Of a stretch of DNA of 64,000 nt, positions 11,035 through 23,574 are shown piece after piece. Position 1 is the first letter of the stretch. Every line of letters starts with the position of its first letter. This DNA comes from Pollenia angustigena (Eukaryota > Arthropoda > Insecta > Diptera > Polleniidae), in assembly GCA_930367215.1 (NCBI GenBank), contig OV884059.1, positions 64,575,393-64,639,392 of the forward strand, given 5' to 3'. Under the pieces are notes generated by a model. That model was not told where the DNA came from. It saw only the letters and a list, made by a program, of their open reading frames with translations, and did no database searches. A program made the translations under genes and the position numbers.

Positions 11035-12909
11035 CCTAATCCAAAACCGTTCGTAAATTCAAACAAAAAAACTTTCAACTATAACCGTCTAGCACCGAAA
11101 GCGACAATCTACTAAACGAATTACCCGTGGATATACCCTGCGGTCAGGAAACCAATCGACCTCAATTGATAAAAATTCAAAAAAAAATTTAAGTGTAAAT
11201 ATTGTTAGAAATTATCAGGTAATTTCCCAATCCCAATATCCCGAAGCAATTAAAATTTAAGAAAATGTTATTCCCTTAAATTATAATTTATTAATAAAAT
11301 CCCAAAAAATGTAATTCCAAAAAAGTAATAGTCAAGATATACGTGACAAAAGATCTTTACAAATTACTATCAATTGTCATAAGCGAAAAATCCGGGTGTA
11401 TGTGAGATTGTAATTATTATACAACCTTACAATCTCAATATCGAAAAACCGAAAAAGATCCAAAAACAAATGTTACCGACTAAATTCATAAAATAAATAT
11501 TTTAAATTTAACAAAGGCTCACAAGACAATAAACGTTTGCCAAATTCAACAATCCTTTATGAATACTGGGGATAACCTATAAATTTGAATGTATTAAGCA
11601 AAGGTCAAAAAAAAAAATCAATATAAAAAAAACTTTTATAATAATAATCGTTAATTATTATCGTATATAAGAATATGTAAAAGCCAAGATATCCTTATAA
11701 ATTTATTTATTAAAGGAATCACAATTGTATTTAAGAAAATTCAAATGTACGTGAAATTATGATTGTTATGTAATTTCACAATCTAAATATCAAAAAAAAA
11801 TTATTAGGCTGTAAGAAACTATAAAATCTTCAAATTCGAAAAGAAAAATTTAAAAAAAATGCAATTTCAAAAATCTCATAGGGATAATGTTGATTATTAT
11901 CCTATGTAAAAAATATTTGCCAATATAAATTTGTATAATTATTTATAATGTTTATTGTAATAATATTAAAAAAAAACTACGTGTTGACATAGATAATAGG
12001 TTATAATATTAATTGACAAAAAACTATTTTCTATTTACCAATTAGTTTAATTTGTTTAAAGTTATAAATTGTTGGCCTTAGTTTAATTAATATTAGCAGA
12101 TTATAAAAATTAGTATAAGAGTTCAAATATTACCAATAATATTATTTATCTACTAAATTATCAACTACGAATAATTAATGTTAATTAGTTTTCAAATATT
12201 TAATATAATATATACAAATTATACTTTGGTTGAAATTTGGTAACAGACGTGTAGTGGCGAAATGTGTGTGATATTTTTACTCGAGTTTAAATTTATCGAA
12301 TATTTTGTCCTCTAAATTGAGTACTCAAACTCATACGATGTTCAAGTATGATAAAAATGTATAAGAATCAATCATGTCAAAAAAAAATTGTTCACGTATA
12401 GTGCGTAGTGTTGTTACCAACAAGTTTTCTATCATCAATTAACTGTAAACGAAAACACAAGACAAAACGACATAGAGTGAATCTCCTGGATTTTCCTCTC
12501 ATCCAATAATGAAAACTTATGATCCCCTAGCTATATAGCCGCCGTATCAAGTTTTTCATTATGGATTCGAGTTGATTCCATCCACTCGACTCGCTCAGTC
12601 TCGTCTCTTATGTCGGAAGCCATTGCTACTCAGGCTTGGTGTTTACTTGACACCTTCCAGGACATAGGTCGTCCTCTATAAGGTCAGATGACCGAGATCC
12701 CAATACCTAACTTCTCCATACGATGCCGTCGCAACGCTGGAATGGTGTGTATTTAACACCTTCCGGGACAATCGTCAAAAATATGAAAAAAAATGTAATT
12801 GGCTGGAACATTTTAACCTGAAATGTTCAAAGGTGTGGAAGCCAGCAAAGATGAATTAAAACACCTTCAGGCTAAATCACTTTAAACTAAAGGGTTAAAT
12901 CTCTTTCTG
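11035..12909 (-). other. Long untranslated leader of the retrotransposon
   Basis: About 1.9 kb separates the primer site from the gag ATG. It is strongly A/T-rich from 11150 to 12400 and contains no sizeable ORF. The part nearest the primer site (12490-12900) has more balanced composition and three GGTGT/ACACC hairpins. A leader this long would place many upstream ATGs before gag, so internal entry or splicing may be needed; the sequence does not decide this. Confidence 0.7.
12638..12865 (-). other. Three related hairpins in the leader (packaging or dimer candidates)
   Basis: Perfect five-base stems GGTGT/ACACC occur at 12638-12654, 12744-12760 and 12832-12865, with loops of 7, 7 and 24 nt. 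Each ACACC arm is followed by a variant of TTCCRGG or TTCAGG, so the blocks are related copies rather than random stems. Their place between primer site and gag is where packaging signals usually lie in LTR elements. Confidence 0.5.
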
Positions 12910-12927
12910 GCCCCACGTTGGGCGCCA
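12910..12927 (-). other. Primer binding site, tRNA-Lys type
   Basis: The plus strand reads GCCCCACGTTGGGCGCCA, which is the 3' end of fly tRNA-Lys(CUU) including CCA as I remember it. The sense RNA is therefore complementary over 18 nt. Four T/A bases separate it from the LTR start TGTGTGATGC at 12932. This places the inner LTR boundary independently of the repeat alignment. Confidence 0.9.
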
Positions 12928-12931
12928 TTTT

Positions 12932-15900
12932 TGTGTGATGCGTGGTGTGTGAAAAAAATGATTTTGCGAGATTTTGACGTAAATCAAAATCTCAACTTTC
13001 GCTTCGCGATGGACAGTGGCACGCTGGTGTTTGGGCTGAAGCTCGCTGGAAATGGGGGGTTCGTGTCCATCTACACACACATACACAACTCTACTCGTGC
13101 CAAAAAAAATTAAGTTGTTAAAAAAAAACCGAAGCGATATAAAACAAAGAACATTAACAAACACGACCGTCGATTGATGATAAGAAAATTTTCGCTGATT
13201 TTGACAAGATCGAACTCGAGTCTTCAGGACCAGCTGTTTACGTCCTGGACAGGCAGCCCACCCCATATGACATTTTGCTGTCATCCGTGGCACTACTCAT
13301 TGCCTGAAAAATAAATGTTTGGGAGTAATGCCCCAAAACGTAACTTACCACTTCGCCATGCGCTTGTTCCCTCTCAACCAAATATTAATAAATTAAAACA
13401 TTATTATTTGTTTTCCGTTATTTCAATAAAAAAATGTACATAGTGTATTTATTTACTCTTCTATTCTACTTATGTTTAATCATTATAACATAATAAGTAA
13501 TATTAGTGATGCATAAGAAATAAATTCATAAATACAGGTTTACTAATTAGCCTGAAACTTAAATATCTGATTTCTTTTAAATTTGTTATTGGATTATTGA
13601 TTAACAAATTTTCCAATTCTATCAAAATACAAAATTTAATAGTGTCAATAGGGACACTTGATTGGTTTTTGCAATTTAAGAGTAAGAAGGAACTTAATTT
13701 TCTAATAAATCTTTGTTATTTCCAATTTGCTTATTTACATTTGTTTGTTTTTTTTATGTTTAATTTGGATAAAAGCTTTTTAAGTTGAATCATTATTTTA
13801 AACAAATGATTTTCAAAGTAATAACAAAAAAAAAACAAATGGCAACTTTGAACAAAAAGAAATAATACCCAAAGATCCAAAAAAAAACTAAATGGCAACT
13901 TTGACCAAAAAAATATCTATATCAAACGATTTTAAAAAAATAAGTTACATGGCAACTTCGACCAGATTTTGGATTCTATTATTTTATTTTTATTCCACTT
14001 AAAATTATTAGATGGGTCACCCTATCTTATTTACCTTGTCAAATATAAGTATTTGTTTACCTTTTCTTCCATTGGTCTTAAAATTTTTGTTTGGTAAATA
14101 GCCAAATATTTAAAGTTTTGTATTAGGAATCTTTCAACCCACTTTGTTGTTAATTCGGAAGGTTAGTGAGAAAAAAAAGGCCAAATTGGTAAACGAAATT
14201 TACAATTATTTGGTAAGTTTGAGCAAAATTGTTTTAACCCGTTTTGATTCCTTTTTGTCTTACAGCAGAAGTGCTAACTAATGGATGCAATAGAAGATGC
14301 AACAAACTTTGATTATTTGTATATTTAAAAAAAAAAAGGTTTTCAAGTTCCCGCTGGCATTTGTACGCATGTAGTTAAGTGTCATTTATTTAATATTTCA
14401 TTTATGTTTAGTCCTGTAAGTATTATTCTAGTCGCTTATCGACATATTCATTCACTTATCCATTACCTTATTTACTTATTGTCTTATGTATTTACTGTTT
14501 TATTTATTAACTTATTTTTTTTTTTAGTATTTTACTCATTAACTTATTTAGTTGTTATTTCTATTCATAAGCCTAGTTAATTATACAGATAGTTAAATGT
14601 CAGTTTATATAAGTTTTTGTTAATTCAATTTGGTTATTTAAGTCTATCTAGCAAGTTTCAATACTTTAATTTATATACATAAGTTTTAATCTATATAGTA
14701 ATATTTAAGTTAAGGTTACTTAAGGTTATTAATTATTCTCATAATATTTATTTGAGTGTTCATTCGTTACGTCCGGTGTTTACTTTGTCTATCTGATATT
14801 TTAAAATTCCTATCCTTATCCCTAGATGAGGTATTAAAGTATTAATTAGTCGGCTATTCTAATATTGATCACTATAAATCCACTTGAACAAAGCTAATTA
14901 ATCATTTTAATTTAAATCGTGGTGTTTAAATACTTAATATTTAAGGTACTTCCGTATTATCATTGTTTCGATTCTTAGATATCAATTTAATCTAGTTCAT
15001 TAACTTCAATTTTAGTTTATGTTTCTAAATTAACTTTTAGTGTAAAGATTCAAATCTAATTTAGATACCCCATTCAAAATTGAATCTGAATGTTCAAATT
15101 TGAATTCGGTTTAACTATTAAATCGAGATTTAGCACGTCAAATTCAATTCCAACATTATGTACATGTATCCAAATTTTAATTAAGTGTTCAAACTCAAGT
15201 TAAAAAAAATCCACCCTTAAACCGAATATTCAAATCTAGTTCAAATACATAATCCTAATTTAGTTTAAGAATCCCAAATTCGCCACTGGCTCAATCCTTC
15301 ACATTTGGATACAATATGAATATTTGGAATTCAATTCAACCATTTAACCTCGATTTAGTCTACCTATGTCAATGCGTATCCGATGCTAATAATTGACATA
15401 AAATTGAATATCCTGATTCAAGTTTAGTTTAGGGAATCTAAACTGAAACTCTGTACAGGTAATAAAATTTAAATTAGGTTTAAATATTTGAATCCCATTC
15501 ACTTATCTAAATTCAAATTAATCTTCGACTTCAAATCCGAATTTAGTTTACACCTATAACCAAATTAAAGTTAACTCAAAGAATCCAAATCTATTTTTTT
15601 TTTGTTTAAGTACCCGGAGATTAATTAGTTTAAACATTAAAGAATTTTGTCATAAATGTTTTTCAAATTGATGTATTTACTAAGGCAATGGGAGAATTTA
15701 TTGAAGTGATTAAGAATTTATTAATTAAATTATCAATAATTAATTAATCACTCAAAGAATTTACTCCATGGATTTCTTAAATCCGTTATACGAATGTAAA
15801 TTTATTTATTAAATTGTTTACTTAACGAATAAATTAAAATTCTCTTCTTTTGTTCTATTTACCGTCTATTTCTGTTGTTTTTTTCTCTTTTTTTTTTCTA

Positions 15901-17784
15901 CAGGTTAATTTTATTCCGTGGTTAGTCTTTAGTTGCAGTTTCAATAATAAAAAGAAAGAAAATTCTTTATTTACCCTTATTTTTTCGTTTAAGTTATTTC
16001 ATATTCTTTTATGTTCGATCTTTTTATATTCTAACTCAGTTTGACGATTCCTGAATGTTTATTTAAAAGAGAATTGCCAAAATTTAGTTTTTTTTTTTCA
16101 TGTATTTCAATTAATTTCAAGAGAATTAAAAAAACAGTGATGGTTAAAATTATGGCATAAAGAAAATATATTGGTGGGTCTTACTTATATCAATACGTAG
16201 GCATAAACTTATGAATTTTAGGATTAGTTATAATAATGTTAGATTATAAGTCAGAAAGTAGGTTAAGATTATGATTTTTATAGCGAATATAATTAGTGTA
16301 GTAATGTTATGGATAAAGCTACTTATGGTGGGTAATAATAAATTTAGCAAAAAAATTGTAAATATAGGTATATTAATAATTTTAGTGTTAATAATTTAGA
16401 AAATGCTTTTAGATATGGAGAAGAGAAAGGTGGTAATGACTTTAATTAGTTAATGGTCTATAGAAATAAATACTGTTTATATGCATAATTTTGTTTGTTT
16501 TTTTATAAACGTGGGCAATATAGTGGGCTGGCTTTTGTCTTCAAATGATGGATGTTTTTGGGTCAAATAAAAGTTACCTGTCTATCTGAAGATTTCATTT
16601 ATATGGCCGGGGTTGGTTGACTGAGTGGTTTACCATCTAATGTTGTTAATGAGGTTACTACCGTGGTTGTTGTTAGTTGTAATAACGTTGGTTGATTTGC
16701 TTGCTGTTGTTGTTGTGGCAAGGTTGGTGAACGATAGTAGCTGTTACTATGGTCCCAAATGAGATTTAAAAACAATTTTTTTATAGTTTGTGGTAAATGA
16801 GGTTGTCCTTCAGTCCGGAAGATTTAAGTGGATGATGACCTTCATGGAAATTGCCTAATGACGGTGTAGGGCTGAGACACTGGGTATTATTTTAGTTGAC
16901 ACGTGAGTTATGGCTTTATCACTAGGTGTTGCTGTCGGACACGTGGGTGGTGGTACAACTATAGGTTGTTGTTGTTTGGCATGTATACGTTACACGTGTT
17001 TTGTGGATCAATTGGGCTTGGTGCTGTGACACTAGGTATTGTTGTCGGACACGTGAGTTATGGCTTTATCACTAGGTGTTGTTGTCGGACACGTGGGTGG
17101 TGGTACAACTATAGGTTGTTGTTGTTTGGCATGTATACGTTACACGTGTTCTTTGGAACAATTGTGCTAGGTGCTGTGACACTAGGTATTATGTTATGTA
17201 TGTAACTTACGCCTTAGTGCGCTCTAGACTTTGAAGCAACCTTTGCCACAGTCTTTCGCCACCTGTTGTCATACCTTGCCTTTATTTTACGTCGCCAAAA
17301 AAAAAGGTTTGGTGAGGTTGTTGGTTATGTCCCAGGCAAACAGAAGTTGTATTGCCACTGGATTCTAGCACTTTCGTTTTTTTTTCCAAGCTTGTTCCTT
17401 TTTTTTTTGATAATTTCTTTTTCCTTTTTTTATAATTCTTGAGATCACTTCACGTTCTTTTCTGTTTTCTCTTTTTTTTTTAGTTTAATTTTTCTTTTTT
17501 GTAGTAAAAAAATTCCACTACATGTGCCATTCAGCTAAGGCTTTCATTATTCCCTCGAATTAATACCACCACTTACTCACTTCACTGCATGTTCTAGAAT
17601 GAACTTTTCTTGATTTTTCTATACCCACGCCAAGTCTACAAAACTTTTATATTGTAGAGTTGTATTATTTTGTATGCTGCAGGGTTGTGTTTTTCTCACT
17701 TATAAATGGTGTTGGCACTCAGAGATGGGATTCTCTAAGTGTAAAAAAAAACGCCAAGATAAACAAAACACAGTGTCCGTCACA
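12932..17784 (-). repeat. 5' LTR of the giant retrotransposon, about 4.85 kb
   Basis: The LTR is bounded by TGTGTGATGC on the primer-site side and CCGTCACA on the outer side, so both ends have the TG...CA form. Positions 13670-17784 are matched by the left copy; 12932-13669 are assigned because they touch the primer site. LTRs of several kilobases are exceptional for insect Ty3/Gypsy elements. No coding capacity is evident. It contains the 150 bp tandem duplication at 16898-17197. Confidence 0.9.
16898..17197. repeat. Tandem 150 bp pair in the 5' LTR
   Basis: This is the counterpart of the pair at 3261-3560, with units 16898-17047 and 17048-17197. It shows two or three base differences from the left LTR copy. 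The same CACGTG boxes are present. Confidence 0.85.
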
Positions 17785-17787
17785 AAT

Positions 17788-19519
17788 TCATTCATAAAGC
17801 CATCTATCTAAAATTGCATTCCTCATAAGAATCGCTTCATTTGAAGTGTCTTCAACATCCATAGGCTCAAAGAGTATTTCAAAATCCACATATTCATCCA
17901 GATCGTCCAAATGTTCATTTGGCCGACAGAAATGCATTCTCATATTGTGGAGAGCACAACACACATTCACAATTCTTGCGGCATTTTCAGGAGAGTAGTA
18001 AAGACCATTCATAAGGCATCTAAAACTGTTTTTTAGAATTCCGATTGTTCTTTCAATTATGTTCCTACTCTTCGCATGTGCCAGATTAAATTTACTTTCA
18101 CGGCTTCCAACAGAAGGTGATCTATATGGAGTTAGTAACCAAGGCTCCAGTGCATATCCAGCGTCTCCTAAAATTAAGTCCCTTTTACCTAGATGGTATT
18201 GCTCCATAAAATGATTTCTAACATTGGAAAGCTTCCAGATATGAGAATCATGACAGCTGCCAGGGAACGATTGATTGACAAAACGAATGCGATTCAAATG
18301 GTCACAACCCTATATAATATAAAAAAATATATAAATAAACACTTCAACATAACGGGATGATTCAGTAAACAATATTTAAAATGAAATTTAGTTTAAAGGA
18401 TTTACAAGCATAACATTTATACTGTGATAACCTTTTCTGTTATAAAACAAATGGCGATCACTTGAAGGGGTAACAATCTTAACATGCGTTCCATCTACGG
18501 CCAAAATAACTCGTGGAATTGATGATTTTTCAAAAAAATACAAGTTGGCACTTTCTTTCGTTTGATCATCCATTTCAATGTTAATCCATTTAGGGCATAT
18601 ATATTGTTCCAATAATACTAACATTTTTGTTAGTATTTTTGAGAATGTTGACCATGTTGGTAGTTTCCTTCTGCAAAAAACCTGAGGCAAGCAGCCAATT
18701 TATCCACTGGTTTCAAGGATCCTAAACGTTGTGCGCCCATTTTGTCCTATATTTTATTAAGAATGTACTTGAATGCATCCTTATTTATTCTGAAATTTTT
18801 CGTAAACCTATGTTCATATATTCAGGACAAAATTATTATAAATGGCAAACATAATCTACATATGTACAAACATACAAACATTTCGCACTTGTTAAACAAT
18901 AGTTTATTAACTCTAAATTTTTAATTTTTTCACTTTTTGGAAAAAAAATCCACACGTAATATTCATATTTAAACGCTGTAAAAATATCGTGTTAGTTTAT
19001 CCATTTTTTAGTAATGAAATGGTTGGTTTTAAAATTATTTTTCATATCGTCGGCTTAATATGCAAACCTGCTAACTCCCTTTCAGCACATTTTATAGGAG
19101 ACAACAATTTTTTTATATTTGCAGCTTGAAAACCAAAAATATAGTTGGTTTAGTATACTTCAGGACTTAAATTGAAAAAAAAAACTACATACATATGTAC
19201 ATGCTGGTCGACGTGTCGTATCTTTCTCTGTCACACAGCATCAAAATCTCAATTTCTTAAAAAGAATTTAGCAGGTTTACATAATAATCCGACGATCTTT
19301 AATGAAAAATTAAAAATTGTTTTGCTTCTTCTGAAAATTCTTAAATTTGGAGTTAATTCAGTATTGCTTATCAAGTGCCATATGTACGTATTCATATTTT
19401 AGTACTTACATTGTATCATCCATCTCAAATATATTTATTGTGTTGCATCTAAGATTTTTTAATGCGCGCCGGAGATTATTTTCTTCAAAATTGTTTAAAA
19501 AATAAGCTACGGAATCCAT
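17788..19519 (-). pseudogene. PIF/Harbinger (HARBI1-like) DDE transposase, broken
   Basis: The C-terminal exon (18309-17788) and the one before it (ending at 18406) join through a 96 bp GT-AG intron in phase 0. Together they encode a Harbinger nuclease: DGTH holds the first catalytic Asp, GDAGY the second, and the IIERTIG helix the Glu, so all three DDE residues remain. Upstream, conserved sequence from about 18740 (LAACLRFFAEGNYQHG) stops abruptly at 18652/18651, where a dozen or so expected residues are missing and the frame shifts, so the copy is dead. A likely 5' exon (ATG 19519 to a GTAAGT donor at 19409) encodes an N-terminus like those of the family; coding-like sequence near 19136-19060 may be another exon. 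The adjoining retrotransposon begins 3 bp past the stop codon. Transposon remnant or former domesticated gene cannot be told apart. Confidence 0.85.
19035..19312. repeat. Imperfect inverted pair within the transposase locus
   Basis: The minus strand around 19085-19035 and the plus strand around 19264-19312 share an imperfect block of about 45 nt containing TTAGCAGGTTT and CCGACGAT. The arms are about 180 bp apart. They lie between the putative first exon and later exons, so this may be a small insertion or an inverted duplication inside an intron. Confidence 0.55.
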
Positions 19520-20135
19520 TATTTCTTTTATTTATTTTTTGTTTTGTTTATAAATTTGGAAGTGATTACAAAAACTCGATAAAATCAACCGATAACTCTT
19601 CGCGCGTATTTTAGAATCTGTTGGCGTCGACCCATCGAGAGTGAACGGTGGACGGTAGCGAAGTGAAGCACGTATTTTGGAATAACCCTGAATATAAAGT
19701 AACCTTCGGAAGGAAATAATTCCCAGTTTCTACTTGTTAAAATAGTTGAGTTAAATACATTCAATTTATAAAACAACACTATCTAGTGTGACACAAAGAA
19801 TGCTGACGAAGGACGTAGCGGGCCAGAAAATGCATTACATTCTGCTGGTGTCTAATAATTGTAAATTTTTCTGTACATACAATATACCTCATTGCTTTCC
19901 AAAGGAAAGCTAAGGTAAAAATGTAACAAGAAAATACAATATAATAGTCTGGTAGTGTATAAAGTCATTTCTAAATAATTGAAGGAATAGGACTATTACA
20001 AAAAAGCTTTATAAAATACATAACTGAAATTTAGTTCATAGAATAAATTCGAAAAATGAAAAATGTTTAATTGTTTAAATACATTTTATTCATGACAATT
20101 TTGTGAATTGCGTGTTGCTGTTTCGGTGAATAACT
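19520..20135. other. Spacer upstream of the transposase pseudogene
   Basis: The first 150 bp are less A/T-rich, with CG-containing words around 19590-19690, and could be the old promoter of the transposase. No TATA box or terminal inverted repeat is convincing. Nothing else is recognised. Confidence 0.3.
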
Positions 20136-20707
20136 ACACAGAAAAAATTATTGGCAGTTTTTTTTTCAATTAATAGTGATTTTTGAATTTTAAAATAAAT
20201 TTGATAACGTTCTTAATTGATTGCACAGAAAAAATTAAAAATTTTCTCTAATCACCAATTTTATACCAAATTCATAGAATCAAGCAATCCATTTGTTGAT
20301 TTTGCACCTATTACCAAAATGATTATATTGATTACTAAAAATTTTAAAAATTTTATATTTTGAAGATTTTTTTTTTCAATAAATGATATTTTTAATTTTA
20401 ATTAAAAAAATGATCAAAAAAACTTTGCCGTTTCAAACAATGTGTTGATTGATTTTGACAATTCCAACAACAATTACACAAGTTAAAATTATTTTATTTT
20501 AAATGAAATAATTTTTTGATATTTGATTATTATTTTAATTCAAAATTCATTTCAAAACAACTAAAATGTTAATTAAATCAAAATTATATTTTTAATATTC
20601 GTTCAACAAAACAAAATAATTGATTCAATTATTACATTAATTAAGTTTAAATACTTTTTAAATCATTTTTTTAATTGATAAAAAATTACTAATAATTTTT
20701 TCTGTGT
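20136..20707. mobile_element. AT-rich MITE with CACAGAAAAAATTATT ends
   Basis: ACACAGAAAAAATTATT at 20136 is repeated in inverse at the right end (20691-20707). The interior is almost pure A/T with many AATTGATT-like words and no ORF. It overlaps a second inverted pair (20223-21951), so the two are nested or one arose by recombination of the other. Confidence 0.6.
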
Positions 20708-21951
20708 GAATTAAAAAAAAATATTTTTTTCAATTAAAATTTTACTTGATTTTAAGCTTAATTTTAATTATAAGTTTAATTGAATCAATCAACTCGGTTG
20801 TTTGAATTGAACACTTTGTTGCTTTCTCCTTGTTGCTTTCCTCCCTCATCAACAGTTTGCGAAAATGTTACAAGTGCAACCAACATCTTTATAAATTAAT
20901 TGTCTTTGCCCTTACATGTTCATACACACATGTTTTTGTCATCAAAAAGAACAGTTAGCGTCGCGTGCAAAAATAAAAAACTATCAACAAGTAAAAAATG
21001 AACTGAAATTTGTTATAGACGAATTACAATTATGACCACCAACAATGTCAATAATGAGCCTACATACATATGTATATTATGCGTAAAATAAAAAATCGCC
21101 TTGTGGCTGACCACATTGTTGACGGTGGTTATGGTCGCAATCGAAATTTCGTGTCTATTTTCCTTGTTTGTTAATTCTTGAATTATTTTTGGCGTCATTT
21201 AATGTTGTGCGTTTAAAGTGAATAGGTGAAAAAAGTACAGCCAAATTACACAACAAAAACAGTTTTTTGTTTTCAATCTTGAATACCCTGAAGAATCAGA
21301 GTTATTCTACAATTTTATACAAAGTTGTATGTATGAAATTCCTTTGTCAAAAAATTTTTCCAAAATTTGTACAATTAAGCATGAGCTATTACAATTAAAC
21401 AAATAAAACAAGTTATTTTTAAACCATATTTAAATAAAACATATATTTTAAATATTATTATTTTTCTTTATTTAACCATCAACTGAATTTATTTAACAAA
21501 CTTATTCAATTAACTATTTGTTTGATTGAATAATTTGCGTAATTGAATTAAGATTGTATTTTAAATACACTGTTTAATTTATTCAATTAAAAATTTAATC
21601 AATTTAATGCACAAATTCAATCACTGTTTTAATCAATACAATTATTAAAATAATTAATTTTCTGTATTGTAATCAATTACGTTAGTAATTCATTCAATTA
21701 AAAAATTGATTTTTTTTTAAATTAATTTGTTAATTCATTCATTTGAAATATTGTTTAATATTAATAATTTTTTCAATTATTTTTGTAATTAAAATGTAAA
21801 AACTTTTTAATTGGAAAAAAATCCTTGTTTTGCAATTTTTGCAAGTTTGAGTAATTAGTATAATCATTTCGGTGATAGGTGCAAAATTAAACAATTTTTT
21901 GCTTGTTTCAATTATTTTGGTGATCAAACCCGTTTTTTCTTTTTTCTGTGT
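20223..21951. mobile_element. Foldback element with about 130 bp inverted arms
   Basis: Positions 20223-20350 resemble the reverse complement of about 21820-21951. Shared words include TTTTGCACCTAT, AATGATTATA and the CACAGAAAAAA terminus. Between the arms lies about 1.5 kb of AT-rich non-coding sequence with a less repetitive centre (20820-21300). No transposase is seen. The target duplication is unclear. Confidence 0.6.
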
Positions 21952-23536
21952 ATGTATTAAATAAACATTAATTAAATTACTTTCTTTTGACGGATTTATT
22001 CTCTTTTAATTATTATGTGTTCTTTGTTATTTATTTGATTTAATGGAAATTTTTAATTAATGTTTTGCTTGATATTTTAAAAGAAGGAGTTATTTTTTTA
22101 ATTTTTTTATTTTTGTTGTTGCTAATTTTTCTTTTATATATTTACAATAACATCTTCGGATTTGTTAAGAATGTTTGTGAAACGCTGATATGTACATATC
22201 ATCGCGGGACCAAGTTGTGTAAGTTATGTAGGTATATTGTTAATTTAAATTTTGTTTTCCATTTGTTTTTAAATCAATTTTTTTTTGTAAAGCTACTGCT
22301 CGTTTGATATTAACATTGTATGAAAGAAACGTTGCAGGGAAGTTTTACAAATTCGTTAATTAATCCTTATGAATATTTTAATAAAAATTGTTATGCATTT
22401 TGAATGAACATAAGAAAAATGGTATACTGATTTATTTAATTTGGATTGTGAGGTAAAAGGAATAAATGATATAGAGTTGTAGTAAAGTTAAAAATAAAAT
22501 TTCGGGATTATATTAAAAAATTTCCGTGAGTATAATCATGGTGGTATTTTAATACCAAAGGGGTGGGCTAAAATGGGTTGACCATCTAACCAAAAAAAAA
22601 AAGTATTCAAATTAGGAAGGAAAATAGTTATATGACTTTATCTACTTACATATGTATATTAAGAAATGAATGTTTATGTGAATGGGAAACTTACTGATTC
22701 GAACAAAAAAGCATATATTAACATTAATACACACATTTATTTACATACATGCATACATAAATATGTACATATGAATGTACATCTGAATATTTTTTAAGTT
22801 AAACATATTTTGACAATTTAAGGGTACTGCGTTACTAACAAAACATTTTTACTTTTCGTTTCTTCTACTAGCAAGAAAAATGAACCCCAATAAAACAAAA
22901 CCCAAAACAACTGCCCTTCTTACATTACGATATGATAGACGCCAACAGTAACAACAAAAACAGACCCCATGTTCAACAGTCAGAGAATAAAGAAACTGGA
23001 AAAAAGAAATGGCAAAACAAATGAAAAACGTTGTAAAAATAAAGTGAAACAAAATAAACTAAAGAAAAAGAATCACTAAAAAGGATCTGCTCCATCAGTA
23101 TCTATAAAAATATTTAATACAACTTGTTCCAAATTCACTTTGTCAGACATATTTGAAAGAGACACATCCTGGCTTGAACTTTAAGAAACAATAAAGGCAA
23201 CCAAATATTTTTACAAATATATTTGCTTGTGGAGTGAAGATGTGTGGGCATGCTTGCAAATAGAAAATAAGTTGCAGTATTGTGGCAGCTTTAACAAACA
23301 TGAATATTTTTGTGCAAAGAACAACGATGAGAGTTTGGTAAGGTTTTGAGCAAAGTAAGTTAGACTTATTAAAGAAACGATATAGTTTTCAAAGATCTGC
23401 ACAGCCTATCTAAGTTTTCTATTAGCTTTTATTGAAAATGCTTTCGATATGCTTCATCAGTGCACTACGTCTACGGACGCTTTCTGAAACGATGCAAAAT
23501 TTGCTTTGTAATATCTGTATAGAGAGTTCAATGTAT

Positions 23537-23574
23537 AATACCACGTCGCTTCTGTAAAATAGCGATGTGGTATT
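23537..23574. other. Hairpin, 13 bp stem
   Basis: AATACCACGTCGC and GCGATGTGGTATT pair over 13 positions around a 12 nt loop; the single non-Watson-Crick position is a potential G-U pair. It stands alone in spacer DNA and may be a tiny foldback remnant. Confidence 0.5.

Larger units (their letters stand above)
1..17784 (-). mobile_element. Giant-LTR Ty3/Gypsy-type retrotransposon, 3' LTR cut by window edge
   Basis: A 4.1 kb sequence at 1-4149 recurs at 13670-17784. Between the copies lie, on the minus strand, a tRNA-Lys primer site, gag, protease, reverse transcriptase, RNase H, integrase and a purine-rich stretch. If the left LTR is as long as the right one (12932-17784), about 0.74 kb of it lies upstream of this window and the whole element is about 18.5 kb. 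The RT-RNase H-integrase order marks Ty3/Gypsy. The Lys primer site and the unusual second gag knuckle recall the Osvaldo/Ulysses group, which is inference. By eye the LTR copies differ at about eight single bases plus one 32 bp indel (946-977, absent from the right copy) and homopolymer lengths. That implies recent insertion. No envelope gene was seen. The outer target duplication cannot be tested because the left end is missing. Confidence 0.93.

Noticed and set aside
22065..22307. 80-codon hydrophobic ORF
   Set aside because: Its Leu/Ile/Phe content follows from T-rich DNA, and no family is recognised.
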